A stretch of DNA of 28,058 nucleotides from a virus. A program made the translations under genes and the position numbers. The stretch is from the IMG/VR virus record IMGVR_UViG_3300042332_000166, positions 1 through 28,058 of that record; one strand, given 5' to 3'. Position 1 is the stretch's first letter; every line of letters begins with the position of its first letter. This document shows positions 16,341-22,056 of the stretch, piece by piece. The notes under the pieces were generated by a model. That model did no database searches. It had not been told where the DNA came from and saw nothing but the letters and a program-made list of their open reading frames with translations.

Positions 16341-16438
16341 AAGGTCCAAAGGAGGGTTAGAAGGGTGATGATAAAGAAAATGGCTGCAAGCGTCTTGCCG
16401 ATTTCGATTAGCAGGTCAAGGATGCGTTCGGTGTTCAT
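16337..16438 (-). CDS. 33-residue single-pass membrane peptide
   Basis: A very small gene filling the space between the large terminase and the glycosyltransferase-like gene. The peptide starts MNTERILDLLIEIGKTLAAI and continues with a hydrophobic run of Phe, Ile and Leu ending in Trp-Thr-Leu, so it has a charged N-terminus and one transmembrane helix. Its stop overlaps the next start as ATGA, the same coupling used by neighbouring genes, which supports it being real. A TAACTTTG sequence lies just before its ATG (16443-16450). A role in lysis or membrane-associated glycosylation is possible but not shown. Confidence 0.5.
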   Translation of the reverse strand: MNTERILDLLIEIGKTLAAIFFIITLLTLLWTL

Positions 16439-16447
16439 GCTTCAAAG

Positions 16448-17644
16448 TTACACCACAACATACTTCCCTGAGTTGCTTACTCTTAACTTGTTGAGAGCCA
16501 CATACCGCATCGCATCGCAGGCGTGGTTGAAGGAATCAATGGGAACCCCCGTGTTCTTGCCTTCCTTATCCGTAGCCCAAGTGTAGGACCGCAGTTCTTT
16601 GATAAGGTTGGTGGAATCCTTGGTAACCTGCAATTTAAAGCGTTTCAGGATGTCTATCCCGTTCCGAACCGAGTCGGGGCCTTTTTCGGCAGGCTTGATG
16701 TTGAAACCAAGTCGGTAGATTTCTTCGATGGACTTCGGTTCTGCTGAATCCGCCACTATCTCCCAAGCCCTTGTGATGCCCAGCGTCCGAAGTTTATCTG
16801 CGATGTCTTGGTTCGTGAGGCCCGTGGAGTAGAGCAGTTCTTGGATGAGTAGGCAGTCCCCTTGGCGGTAGATTGCTACGAGTGCCGTAGGGTCGTTGCT
16901 AAAGCCCCAGTCAAGCCCAAGGGCGACGAATTTCGCACGGCTGACATCTATACCCTCCACGACCTCGAAGTCCTCGTATATCGCACCCTGAAGCGTCCCG
17001 ACCTGACCGAGGCCATAGACCTTGTACCAGTTGGCCCAATACTCCGAAGTTTCAGCCTTGACCCGTGCTTTCTCGATGAAGTCCCTCGCACTCTTGGGGC
17101 AGGCTTCGTTGTCCTTGTAGGTTAGAATGAGGAAATCCACGTCCTCGTCTTGCATCAGTTCGGAGTGAAACCAAAACTCGTTGACCGGGTTCCAGTCAAG
17201 GATAACCGACTGCTTGGTCCGTGCTGCCAGTTCCGTGTAGGCGTGGAAGGATAGGTTGTTGGCCTCGTTCATGTAGAGCCTGTCCCTCCTTGCACCCCTT
17301 AACTTGGAGTCATCGTCAGCCGAAAAGAACTCGATGTAAGACCCGTTAGCGAACTTGTACCGAAAGTCGGTGGCGTTCCATCGGGCAGCGTTGAACCGTC
17401 CTGTAACGGTCATAATCTTCATAAAGTCCCTCATGGCCCCACGCTTGAGGTGTGGGATGGATTCCGCTACGACGCTCGTTTCCGTGTACGGATTCTTCGT
17501 GCAATGGTCAATCTCAACGGCAAGGATGGAGTACGTCTTGGATGCGGACGAGCCTCCTTGTACCCCTTTGACGAACCGCTTTAACTCACGGACCTTATTT
17601 ACGGCCGTGGTTCGGATGAACTTCTCCTGCTCTTTTACTGGCAT
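16448..17644 (-). CDS. terL: Terminase large subunit
   Basis: A 398-residue packaging motor protein. The ATPase half has a Walker A-like GGSSASKT (residues 30-37) and a Walker B-like LYMNEANN (123-130). The nuclease half has the expected acidic residues: Asp245 in GLDWGFSND, Asp299 in IVADSAEPKS and Asp377 in HACDAMRYV. This is the PBSX/Terminase_3-like arrangement of RNase H-type nuclease. It translocates DNA into the prohead and cuts concatemers. The gene overlaps the small subunit by one base (TGATG). All motifs are present and the length is normal, so packaging should be functional. Confidence 0.92.
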   Translation of the reverse strand: MPVKEQEKFIRTTAVNKVRELKRFVKGVQGGSSASKTYSILAVEIDHCTKNPYTETSVVAESIPHLKRGAMRDFMKIMTVTGRFNAARWNATDFRYKFANGSYIEFFSADDDSKLRGARRDRLYMNEANNLSFHAYTELAARTKQSVILDWNPVNEFWFHSELMQDEDVDFLILTYKDNEACPKSARDFIEKARVKAETSEYWANWYKVYGLGQVGTLQGAIYEDFEVVEGIDVSRAKFVALGLDWGFSNDPTALVAIYRQGDCLLIQELLYSTGLTNQDIADKLRTLGITRAWEIVADSAEPKSIEEIYRLGFNIKPAEKGPDSVRNGIDILKRFKLQVTKDSTNLIKELRSYTWATDKEGKNTGVPIDSFNHACDAMRYVALNKLRVSNSGKYVVV

Positions 17645-18060
17645 CAGTCATTGTCAGGGAATAGGGGCTGCTCGATGTGGACCGTGTTCTCTTGACGCTC
17701 CACGAGGTTGTTGAGGCGTTGAGTGATGGATGGGTTGTAGATGCCAGCCATGCCCCCTCGGATTTGGTCCTCCCTTATGGCCTGCTTTATGCGTGAACAG
17801 ACCTCCACATAATTTTCGTACCTGTTGTCAGGATTCGTGAAGTATTGGTCAACTCCCTTGGCAACCCCTGACTTCCAAATGTAAAGCGTAAAGCCGTCAA
17901 AGGTCAATGGGCATTCCTTTTCCCTCAACACTTCCATGGCCTTGGGTCCAACCCAATCCTTAACGATAATGGGCTTGGACTTGGTTTCCGTGCAGTATTG
18001 CTCAAAAATCGCCCAAAGTTCTTCGGGGGTTTCAAATGCTTTTGGCCTGCCTCGTTGCAT
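17644..18060 (-). CDS. terS: Terminase small subunit
   Basis: A 138-residue protein starting MQRGRPKAFETPEELWAIFE. The basic GRPKAF start, the helical segment with DWVGPKAMEVLREK, the LYIWKSGVAKGVDQYF region and the end with YNPSITQRLNNLVE resemble DNA-packaging small terminase subunits (Terminase_2/gp3-like families). These recognise the packaging site and regulate the large subunit. It directly precedes the large subunit with a TGATG overlap, which makes the assignment strong. The start shares one base with the stop of the small gene before it. Confidence 0.82.
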   Translation of the reverse strand: MQRGRPKAFETPEELWAIFEQYCTETKSKPIIVKDWVGPKAMEVLREKECPLTFDGFTLYIWKSGVAKGVDQYFTNPDNRYENYVEVCSRIKQAIREDQIRGGMAGIYNPSITQRLNNLVERQENTVHIEQPLFPDND

Positions 18061-18200
18061 CAGTATTCGATTTTGTCTATGAGTTCGTCTATTTTGTCCA
18101 CTATCTTCATCTTCACGGCAAATGCGTTCGGGGAGTTAGACTCATCCACCGCTCCGATGCAGTCGCACAGGGTCGTAATCACCATCATCAGCGAGTCCAT
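18060..18200 (-). CDS. Small helical protein, about 46 residues
   Basis: A short reading frame between a virion-associated gene and the small terminase gene, ending with a TGATG overlap to the latter. From the ATG at 18200 it reads MDSLMMVITTLCDCIGAVDE and ends with an amphipathic helix (VDKIDELIDKIEY). The frame remains open further upstream, with sensible Lys/Asp/Glu-rich residues (KAKDDEAQVQ), so a start at an upstream GTG is possible. No family is recognised. The coupling overlap and the composition support it as a gene. Confidence 0.5.
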   Translation of the reverse strand: MDSLMMVITTLCDCIGAVDESNSPNAFAVKMKIVDKIDELIDKIEY

Positions 18201-18222
18201 CCGAGCCTGCACTTGGGCTTCG

Positions 18223-18693
18223 TCATCCTTCGCCTTCAAGTTCCCCAAGTTCTCGGAGTTTATTTCTTGACCATGAGAGAGCCGACTTGCCACCCCAAAG
18301 CAGGTAACTGATGTAACCGCAGTCGCTGGTATCGTCAGCGTTGTCGTAGTAGGTTTCTGCCCGGGACAGGTAGGAGTGCATCCGCTTGATGGTTTCCACC
18401 GAGATGGGTTCGCCCTTGGACAAAGTTGCTGCACGAACTTTGCCCGTCTGCGTGGCACACTTGTTCCCGTTCCTTTCGTTGAGTTCTATCCCCCGCTTGG
18501 CATTGGCCCGAATCTCTTGGCCGTAGTCGGAGTATGACTCGAATTGCTGCCTCTTGTGATTCTCCCACGTTGAGCCGCAAACCGCAAGCCGTTGAGCCGT
18601 ATCGGGGAACTCCGCATTGGTTTGGTTATTGCTCATGCAGCGACCGATGAAGCCTTCTCTTGACTCGTTATTGTTCGGGATTGGCAGGGGCAT
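18223..18693 (-). CDS. Phage protein with EFPD/QR-A-VC and YLSRAE motifs
   Basis: A 156-residue protein beginning MPLPIPNNNESREGFIGRCM, followed by EFPDTAQRLAVC (about residues 28-39). This N-terminal pattern occurs in several phage head or protease-associated proteins. The second half, MHSYLSRAETYYDNAD followed by a Gly/Trp segment (YLLWGGKSALSW, about 130-141), forms a helical module also seen next to prohead proteases. It overlaps the previous gene by 26 bases and lies upstream of the terminase genes. The molecular role is unknown; a capsid or maturation accessory function is plausible. Confidence 0.62.
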   Translation of the reverse strand: MPLPIPNNNESREGFIGRCMSNNQTNAEFPDTAQRLAVCGSTWENHKRQQFESYSDYGQEIRANAKRGIELNERNGNKCATQTGKVRAATLSKGEPISVETIKRMHSYLSRAETYYDNADDTSDCGYISYLLWGGKSALSWSRNKLRELGELEGEG

Positions 18694-18937
18694 TCAGGGA
18701 GTGGTTTATGGTGTTTTGGTTTACTTCGAGGAACAAGTCCGCTTGTAGGTAAATGTATTGAAGAGCCGATTTTACGCAGTCAGCACACCACCAATTTGTA
18801 GGGGGTCGTCCGTGAGCGGTCAGGATGGCTTGCAGTTCCCCAACGGCATCGGGTGGCAGTCGCATCGTCAGCGAGGCCACATATTGGTCCCAGTACTTCC
18901 TGTGCTTTTGGGCCACGACGAACTGGTCGTTGGTCAT
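18668..18937 (-). CDS. Hypothetical protein with WWCADCV motif
   Basis: An 89-residue protein starting MTNDQFVVAQKHRKYWDQYV; the start at 18937 overlaps the preceding stop as ATGA, and the longer upstream frame is therefore rejected. The sequence has a helical N-terminal half, TNWWCADCVKSALQYIY in the middle (a Cys-x2-Cys pair that may bind metal) and an Asn/Pro-rich tail. Its 3' end overlaps the next gene. No family function is known to me. A TACATTTACC sequence resembling the leader element lies inside it, probably by chance since it codes for YIYL. Confidence 0.6.
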   Translation of the reverse strand: MTNDQFVVAQKHRKYWDQYVASLTMRLPPDAVGELQAILTAHGRPPTNWWCADCVKSALQYIYLQADLFLEVNQNTINHSLNAPANPEQ

Positions 18938-19185
18938 TTGAAGGTCCATTCCCGGATAATTATTGCGGTGGCAGATGAGGCGAGGCCAAGTATCGGGGCC
19001 AAGTACCATTGGCAGGTTGGCAGGGTCATTGCAACCCCAAGCCAAAACCCGAAGCAGGTCATGCACGAAAACGGCTTCCGCTTGGCGAATGGCAAAGCGT
19101 AGAACCATCCCGGCAGCACCCGGAACTCCACAACCGCAAGGGTCGCTAAAGCACTAATCAGGATTGGAAAAACCAGTATATCCAT
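18934..19185 (-). CDS. Small multi-pass membrane protein
   Basis: An 83-residue hydrophobic protein with two or three transmembrane segments: about residues 3-20 (LVFPILISALATLAVVEF), 44-58 with the motif FSCMTCFGFWLGV, and 61-78 (LGLASSATAIIIR near the end). The Cys-x2-Cys within a membrane-adjacent turn resembles small inner membrane proteins of the DUF1360 kind, though it is shorter. It overlaps the sigma-like gene by 32 bases and is coupled to the next gene by ATGA. Function is unknown; a lysis-associated role cannot be excluded, but nothing specific supports it. Confidence 0.55.
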   Translation of the reverse strand: MDILVFPILISALATLAVVEFRVLPGWFYALPFAKRKPFSCMTCFGFWLGVAMTLPTCQWYLAPILGLASSATAIIIREWTFK

Positions 19186-19702
19186 TTGCTTCTATTGCGG
19201 TTTTGATTTTGGCCTTGGCCTGTTCGATGGAGTAAATGATGGACCTGTACGGGATGCCCGTTTCTCGGCTCATAGCCTTCATGTTGCCCGTCTGCATGAG
19301 CAGGTTGAGCAGTTCTTTGTCGTACGGGAACGCCCCATCCTTGGCCCAAGAATCCATCTCTTGCTGGGCGATGGCCCAAAGGTCGTCAAGCAAGGTGTCG
19401 TAGTCCTTCCCCTGTTCTTGGGTTTCGGGGTCCACCTCGACCCGCTCGTCGTGGTGTCGGTACTTCTTGGCGAACTGATTGTTGTTGCCCCGGTACAGGT
19501 TCATGATGAGCCGAACGATGTAAAAACGCAGGTAGCCTTGGACCTGCATCTTGGTAATTTTTTCGGGGTCCTTTTCGAGCAGAATCAGGACGACCTCTTG
19601 TTCGAGATCCTTCCAAAGCGGATTGCCCCCAGTGATGGTGAGGCAAGCCTTGCGGATTTCTCCGCTTCGATAAAGGTCAAGGACGATGCTCTCTGCGTTC
19701 AC
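19154..19702 (-). CDS. Sigma-70-like phage transcription factor
   Basis: A 182-residue protein. Residues about 25-75 (LWKDLEQEVVLILLEKDPEK, then YLRFYIVRLIMNLYRG) follow the pattern of sigma factor region 2: the D-L-x-Q-E helix and the R-L-I-x-N segment. The C-terminus (KAMSRETGIPYRSIIYSIEQ, about 145-164) reads as a region 4-like helix-turn-helix. A product of this kind would bind host RNA polymerase and direct it to phage promoters. The start is GTG at 19702, the first good start after a stop. It lies at the boundary between early and late genes, a fitting place for a late-gene activator. The assignment is by motif and remains moderate. Confidence 0.6.
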   Translation of the reverse strand: MNAESIVLDLYRSGEIRKACLTITGGNPLWKDLEQEVVLILLEKDPEKITKMQVQGYLRFYIVRLIMNLYRGNNNQFAKKYRHHDERVEVDPETQEQGKDYDTLLDDLWAIAQQEMDSWAKDGAFPYDKELLNLLMQTGNMKAMSRETGIPYRSIIYSIEQAKAKIKTAIEANGYTGFSNPD

Positions 19703-19728
19703 TAACGCAAAGATGGAGGGGGTTGTTG

Positions 19729-20028
19729 TTAATGTTGCAAAAAATCCCGTGTCCTGTTGAGAACCTGTGTACGAAGGAACTTGATGTCCGGTCTTGCTCT
19801 CATGTTTTTGGCAAGGATTTCGAGGTTGTGCATGACCGTTGCGTGGTTCCTCTTGATGATTCGACCGATTTGGCAGTAGGTGTAGAGGTACTCGGAGTAG
19901 GCGATGTCGGCAAAGATGCTTCGAGCCAGCACCAGTTCTTGGGTCTTGACTTCGCTCAAGATGTCATCGGGGCTGACTCCGACGACCTCTGCGGTATATC
20001 CGAGGATTGTGCGTGAGATTAGGTCCAT
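19729..20028 (-). CDS. Stand-alone DnaA domain IV-like protein
   Basis: A 99-residue protein starting MDLISRTILGYTAEVVGVSP. The rest follows the DNA-binding domain IV of DnaA: a first helix with ILSEVKTQELVLARSIFADI, then YTYCQIGRIIKRNHATVMHN, where the IGR-x-x-x-R-x-H-A-T-V pattern corresponds to the DnaA signature that contacts the DnaA box. The AAA+ domain is absent. The protein could bind DnaA boxes in the phage or host origin, either to recruit or to compete with host DnaA. Upstream in-frame sequence to 20205 overlaps the DUF551 gene and was not accepted. Confidence 0.72.
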   Translation of the reverse strand: MDLISRTILGYTAEVVGVSPDDILSEVKTQELVLARSIFADIAYSEYLYTYCQIGRIIKRNHATVMHNLEILAKNMRARPDIKFLRTQVLNRTRDFLQH

Positions 20029-20030
20029 GG

Positions 20031-20210
20031 TTAAAACGGGTTTGAGGGTAGAGGCATCCAATGGCTCACTTCGGTCAGGAACCAAGTTTGATGCTCGTAG
20101 TACCAACGGCCATCCCCAAGCCATGCGTAGGCTTGGTTCATGTCGGTCGTGAAAATCAGGACAGGCTCGTAAGGCTTCGGCATTCGGTCCAAGCATTTTA
20201 TCCATTCCAT
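20031..20210 (-). CDS. DUF551 family protein
   Basis: A 59-residue protein reading MEWIKCLDRMPKPYEPVLIF and ending VSHWMPLPSNPF. The W-I-x5-M-P, the V-L strand and the terminal (V-x-)H-W-M-P-L-P are the defining positions of DUF551, a family of small phage and prophage proteins of unknown function. The length and both ends match the family, which fixes the start at 20210. It is tightly packed with two neighbours. Confidence 0.85.
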   Translation of the reverse strand: MEWIKCLDRMPKPYEPVLIFTTDMNQAYAWLGDGRWYYEHQTWFLTEVSHWMPLPSNPF

Positions 20211-20212
20211 GG

Positions 20213-20365
20213 TCAGGCGTTTTTGGCTTGGAGGATACGACCGAGCAGGGTCCAGTTGACGGACCAAGCCTTGATGGTTTCGGATTTGTCGGGGCGGTTG
20301 CAGTTGACGCACTCCTTGCGGATGTGAATCTGCCAGCGTCGGAAATCGGTCGGTGTGGTTTTCAT
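20213..20365 (-). CDS. Small hypothetical protein with CVNC motif
   Basis: A 50-residue, basic protein starting MKTTPTDFRRWQIHIRKECV, with a Cys-x2-Cys pair (CVNC) that could be half of a zinc site. The ATG at 20365 lies directly after a strong A/C-rich leader (20366-20386), which decides against the longer upstream frame to 20422. No family is recognised. Confidence 0.55.
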   Translation of the reverse strand: MKTTPTDFRRWQIHIRKECVNCNRPDKSETIKAWSVNWTLLGRILQAKNA

Positions 20366-20386
20366 GGGTTTGGGGTTTGGGGTTAA
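20366..20386 (-). promoter_or_regulatory. CCAAACC-type leader
   Basis: Minus-strand sequence directly before the ATG at 20365 reads TTAACCCCAAACCCCAAACC. Two nearly identical leaders precede the starts at 20678 and 20908. It replaces a Shine-Dalgarno sequence. Confidence 0.45.
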
Positions 20387-20405
20387 CGAATAAGGAAGTT
20401 GGCGG

Positions 20406-20678
20406 TCATTGCCTTTCGACAATTACATAACCATTATCGTGAAAAATTGCGTGTTCATGTTTTAAAATAAATTCCGTTGTTGCTTCAACTCCATTGCTTG
20501 CAAGGTATTTGCCGTTTTTCAACTCAAAGAAAACCACCTTTGAAATCGGCAACGAATCTTCATCAGTAGTGGGACTCAATTCTTCGACATACTTCTCCAA
20601 AGCCTCAATGTAATCAAAGACGTTCAGCATATCGCCTTGGTCGGTTGGCTGGGTGTAATGTTCTCGGAGCGGTTTCAT
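20406..20678 (-). CDS. Hypothetical protein
   Basis: A 90-residue acidic protein beginning MKPLREHYTQPTDQGDMLNV. The first half contains a short helix (FDYIEALEKYVEEL), the second half is strand-rich (KVVFFELKNGKYLASNG and ending NGYVIVERQ). It starts with an ATGA overlap within the A/C-rich leader that also encodes the last residues (PNP) of the previous gene. A+T content here is visibly higher than in the late genes. No known family. Confidence 0.6.
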   Translation of the reverse strand: MKPLREHYTQPTDQGDMLNVFDYIEALEKYVEELSPTTDEDSLPISKVVFFELKNGKYLASNGVEATTEFILKHEHAIFHDNGYVIVERQ

Positions 20679-20908
20679 GGGTTTGGGGTTTGGTTATCCG
20701 TTGGAAACAGATTTGGATTTTTTTTGCAGATGTTTACGTTCTCAAAACTAAGCATCGATGTATGGAATGAATCGCAAAATTCGCACTTATAGTACCCCTT
20801 ATGGTACTCTATCCATTTGTGCGAGTCGTACTTAAGTCGCGCCCAATACATTCTTTCTTGTTGTTCGGGAGTGAGGATTATTTCATCTTCTTTAATTGGT
20901 ATATTCAT
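20675..20908 (-). CDS. Small putative zinc-binding protein
   Basis: A 77-residue protein starting MNIPIKEDEIILTPEQQERM. After an N-terminal helix it has HKWIEYHKGYYKCEFCDSFH, with a Cys-x2-Cys pair, His residues and a later Cys (NICKKNP), which together could form a zinc ribbon. The TPEQQERM segment is a common helix start. It begins after an A/C-rich leader (20909-20927) and its last codons lie in the next leader. Function unknown. Confidence 0.6.
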   Translation of the reverse strand: MNIPIKEDEIILTPEQQERMYWARLKYDSHKWIEYHKGYYKCEFCDSFHTSMLSFENVNICKKNPNLFPTDNQTPNP

Positions 20909-20925
20909 CGGTTTGGGGTTTGGTT

Positions 20926-20945
20926 GGTAAGTTTATAGGCTGACG
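20926..20945. repeat. 20-bp motif GGTMAG-N5-AGGCTGACG, copy 1
   Basis: One of three copies (20926-20945, 20959-20978, 21239-21258) of GGTMAGNNNNNAGGCTGACG on the plus strand, with 15 fixed or two-way positions. Copies 1 and 2 are 33 bp apart in the 85-bp gap between two small genes. Confidence 0.55.
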
Positions 20946-20958
20946 CTGGGGGAGGTTT

Positions 20959-20978
20959 GGTAAGAACAGAGGCTGACG
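20959..20978. repeat. 20-bp motif GGTMAG-N5-AGGCTGACG, copy 2
   Basis: Second copy of the motif, reading GGTAAG, five bases AACAG, then AGGCTGACG. It lies 15 bp after the end of the small gene at 20994-21197 in transcription direction. Confidence 0.55.
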
Positions 20979-20993
20979 GTTATCGATTGCGTA

Positions 20994-21197
20994 TTAAACG
21001 TGCGTTCGTGTTTCCGAATCCCAAATTTCAGTCCATTTGAAGTTCTTCCAGCTGTCCTTCCATATAGATTTAAACTCTTCTTTGATTTTTGCTTCAAAAT
21101 TTCTTGCCTCTTCCAAGGTGTCAAAGTCCTCCTGAAAATCATTCATCCCTCCTTCAGGATAATAGGCATCACCTGCAAATACTAAGAATCGTTTCAT
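20994..21197 (-). CDS. Hypothetical protein (MKRFLVFAGDAYYPEGG)
   Basis: A 67-residue protein starting MKRFLVFAGDAYYPEGGMND, then DFDTLEEARNFEAKIKEEF, a helix, and a Trp-rich end. A short beta strand, a Tyr-Tyr-Pro-x-Gly-Gly loop and an amphipathic helix is a plan I associate with small phage proteins of unknown function. The ATG at 21197 follows a 47-bp leader that is repeated before another gene, so the longer upstream frame to 21308 was not chosen. Confidence 0.62.
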   Translation of the reverse strand: MKRFLVFAGDAYYPEGGMNDFQEDFDTLEEARNFEAKIKEEFKSIWKDSWKNFKWTEIWDSETRTHV

Positions 21198-21240
21198 AGG
21201 CTTAAGGTTTGAAATAACTGATACCTCCCACACGAATCGG
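21198..21240 (-). repeat. Imperfect 43-47 bp repeat, leader copy
   Basis: This stretch matches 21514-21560 with a few differences; the 20 bases from 21221 to 21240 (GATACCTCCCACACGAATCG on the plus strand) are identical to 21541-21560. Both copies end just before the ATG of a following gene. In the other copy the sequence codes for the end of the lipoprotein. Confidence 0.7.
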
Positions 21241-21258
21241 TCAGGGTGTAGGCTGACG
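21239..21258. repeat. 20-bp motif GGTMAG-N5-AGGCTGACG, copy 3
   Basis: Third copy, reading GGTCAG, GGTGT, AGGCTGACG. It directly abuts the 43-47 bp leader repeat, in the 94-bp gap upstream of the gene starting at 21197. Confidence 0.5.
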
Positions 21259-21291
21259 ATTTGTAGTGGGCGAACTTCACAAATAAGCGAG

Positions 21292-21513
21292 TTATGCTCC
21301 ATTGCCATTGTTTGAGTAACGCTTCACCACATTTTCAAAGTATTCATCTTCGGGCAAATAGTATAACCCTAATCTATCCCTATCTCTCATATCACGCCCA
21401 GCGTTTAGCAGTTCATCAAATAATTGTCTAAACAATGGCAACGAGAGCATAACAGCACCTATATTCAATTGCGGTTTCTGTGGTTCATTCAAGTTTTGTT
21501 CTTCTGTTTTCAT
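21292..21513 (-). CDS. Hypothetical protein
   Basis: A 73-residue protein with a polar N-terminus (MKTEEQNLNEPQKPQLNIGA), a hydrophobic helix (VMLSLPLFRQLFDELLNAGR) and a Tyr/Asp-rich end (LYYLPEDEYFENVVKRYSNN). It starts one base after the lipoprotein gene. The AGGTTTTAAGG leader before its ATG is part of the duplicated segment. No family recognised. Confidence 0.58.
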   Translation of the reverse strand: MKTEEQNLNEPQKPQLNIGAVMLSLPLFRQLFDELLNAGRDMRDRDRLGLYYLPEDEYFENVVKRYSNNGNGA

Positions 21514-21560
21514 TTCATTTAGGTTTTAAGGTTTGAAAAAGTTGATACCTCCCACACGAA
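21514..21560 (-). repeat. Imperfect 43-47 bp repeat, coding copy
   Basis: Copy of the 21198-21240 sequence. Here it encodes the last 15 residues of the lipoprotein (DSCGRYQLFQTLKPK) and forms the space before the next ATG at 21513. Confidence 0.7.
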
Positions 21561-21709
21561 TCGACCTTGGTCTTGACCTGCGGCCCGAATCCGTTGGAAC
21601 GGGATAGCACATACTCGCAGGCGTTACCCTTGGCCCGGACCTCAATCACCTTCCATGGGCGGTCGTTGGTGCAAGCGGTCAGCAGGAACAGTAGTAGCAG
21701 TCGGGCCAT
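21515..21709 (-). CDS. Small lipoprotein
   Basis: A 64-residue protein starting MARLLLLFLLTACTNDRPWK. The short basic n-region, Leu-rich h-region and the lipobox LTAC, with Cys13 as the lipidated residue, form a signal peptidase II site. The mature part is about 52 residues with two more Cys (ACEYVL and DSCGRY) that could pair. Small phage lipoproteins can act as superinfection-exclusion factors or outer spanins, but this gene lies among replication genes rather than lysis genes. The function is unknown; the lipoprotein nature is well supported. Confidence 0.7.
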   Translation of the reverse strand: MARLLLLFLLTACTNDRPWKVIEVRAKGNACEYVLSRSNGFGPQVKTKVDSCGRYQLFQTLKPK

Positions 21710-21726
21710 GGAACAAATCTACACAC

Positions 21727-22056
21727 CTATTCCACACTTGCGACCACTCGCTGAAAATCCTCAACGCTTCGGATTACCTCGTATCGATACCCTGCCTCTT
21801 GGACCACTCCCTGCCACCACTTCTGGGAGAGGGACTGCTTGCCTTTATTGGCTTTGAACTCCAAGAAGATGGCCCCTTTGTCGGACAGGTAGGTCATGTC
21901 TGCAACCCCAGCGGTCAGGCCGATGCCTTTGAGAAAATGACCGTTTGTTCGGCTTCGGGGGTTGTTAAGGTTGAGGAACAACCGCCCCTCTTCGTGGGGC
22001 TTCAAGAGTTTGAACAACTTCACGCAGGCTGCTTGCAGGGTATATTCCGGGGTCAT
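21727..22056 (-). CDS. VRR-NUC domain nuclease
   Basis: A 109-residue protein. The core motifs of the VRR-NUC family are present: LKGIGLTAGVADMTYL (G-x-x-D of the active site), FLEFKANKGKQS (E-x-K) and QKWWQGVVQEAGYRYEVIRS (the Q and Tyr/Val end). These small PD-(D/E)XK nucleases occur in phage replication regions and may act on branched or structured DNA. The start at 22056 forms TAATG with the preceding stop; an ATG four codons earlier (22068) is also in frame. The location after the helicase and PP-loop genes fits a DNA-processing role. Confidence 0.85.
   Translation of the reverse strand: MTPEYTLQAACVKLFKLLKPHEEGRLFLNLNNPRSRTNGHFLKGIGLTAGVADMTYLSDKGAIFLEFKANKGKQSLSQKWWQGVVQEAGYRYEVIRSVEDFQRVVASVE

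Noticed and set aside
16443-16450. TAACTTTG as a promoter
   Set aside because: It matches TAnnTTTG, but lies only five bases before an ATG and inside the end of the terminase region with no -33 element; left as a remark.
18201-18458. Longer frame upstream of the 46-residue gene
   Set aside because: Most of it overlaps the gene at 18223-18693 in another frame; only the last part looks like protein.
20366-20697. GGGTTTGGGG runs that resemble telomere repeats
   Set aside because: They are short, scattered, always directly before start codons, and not at a genome end; a leader role fits better.
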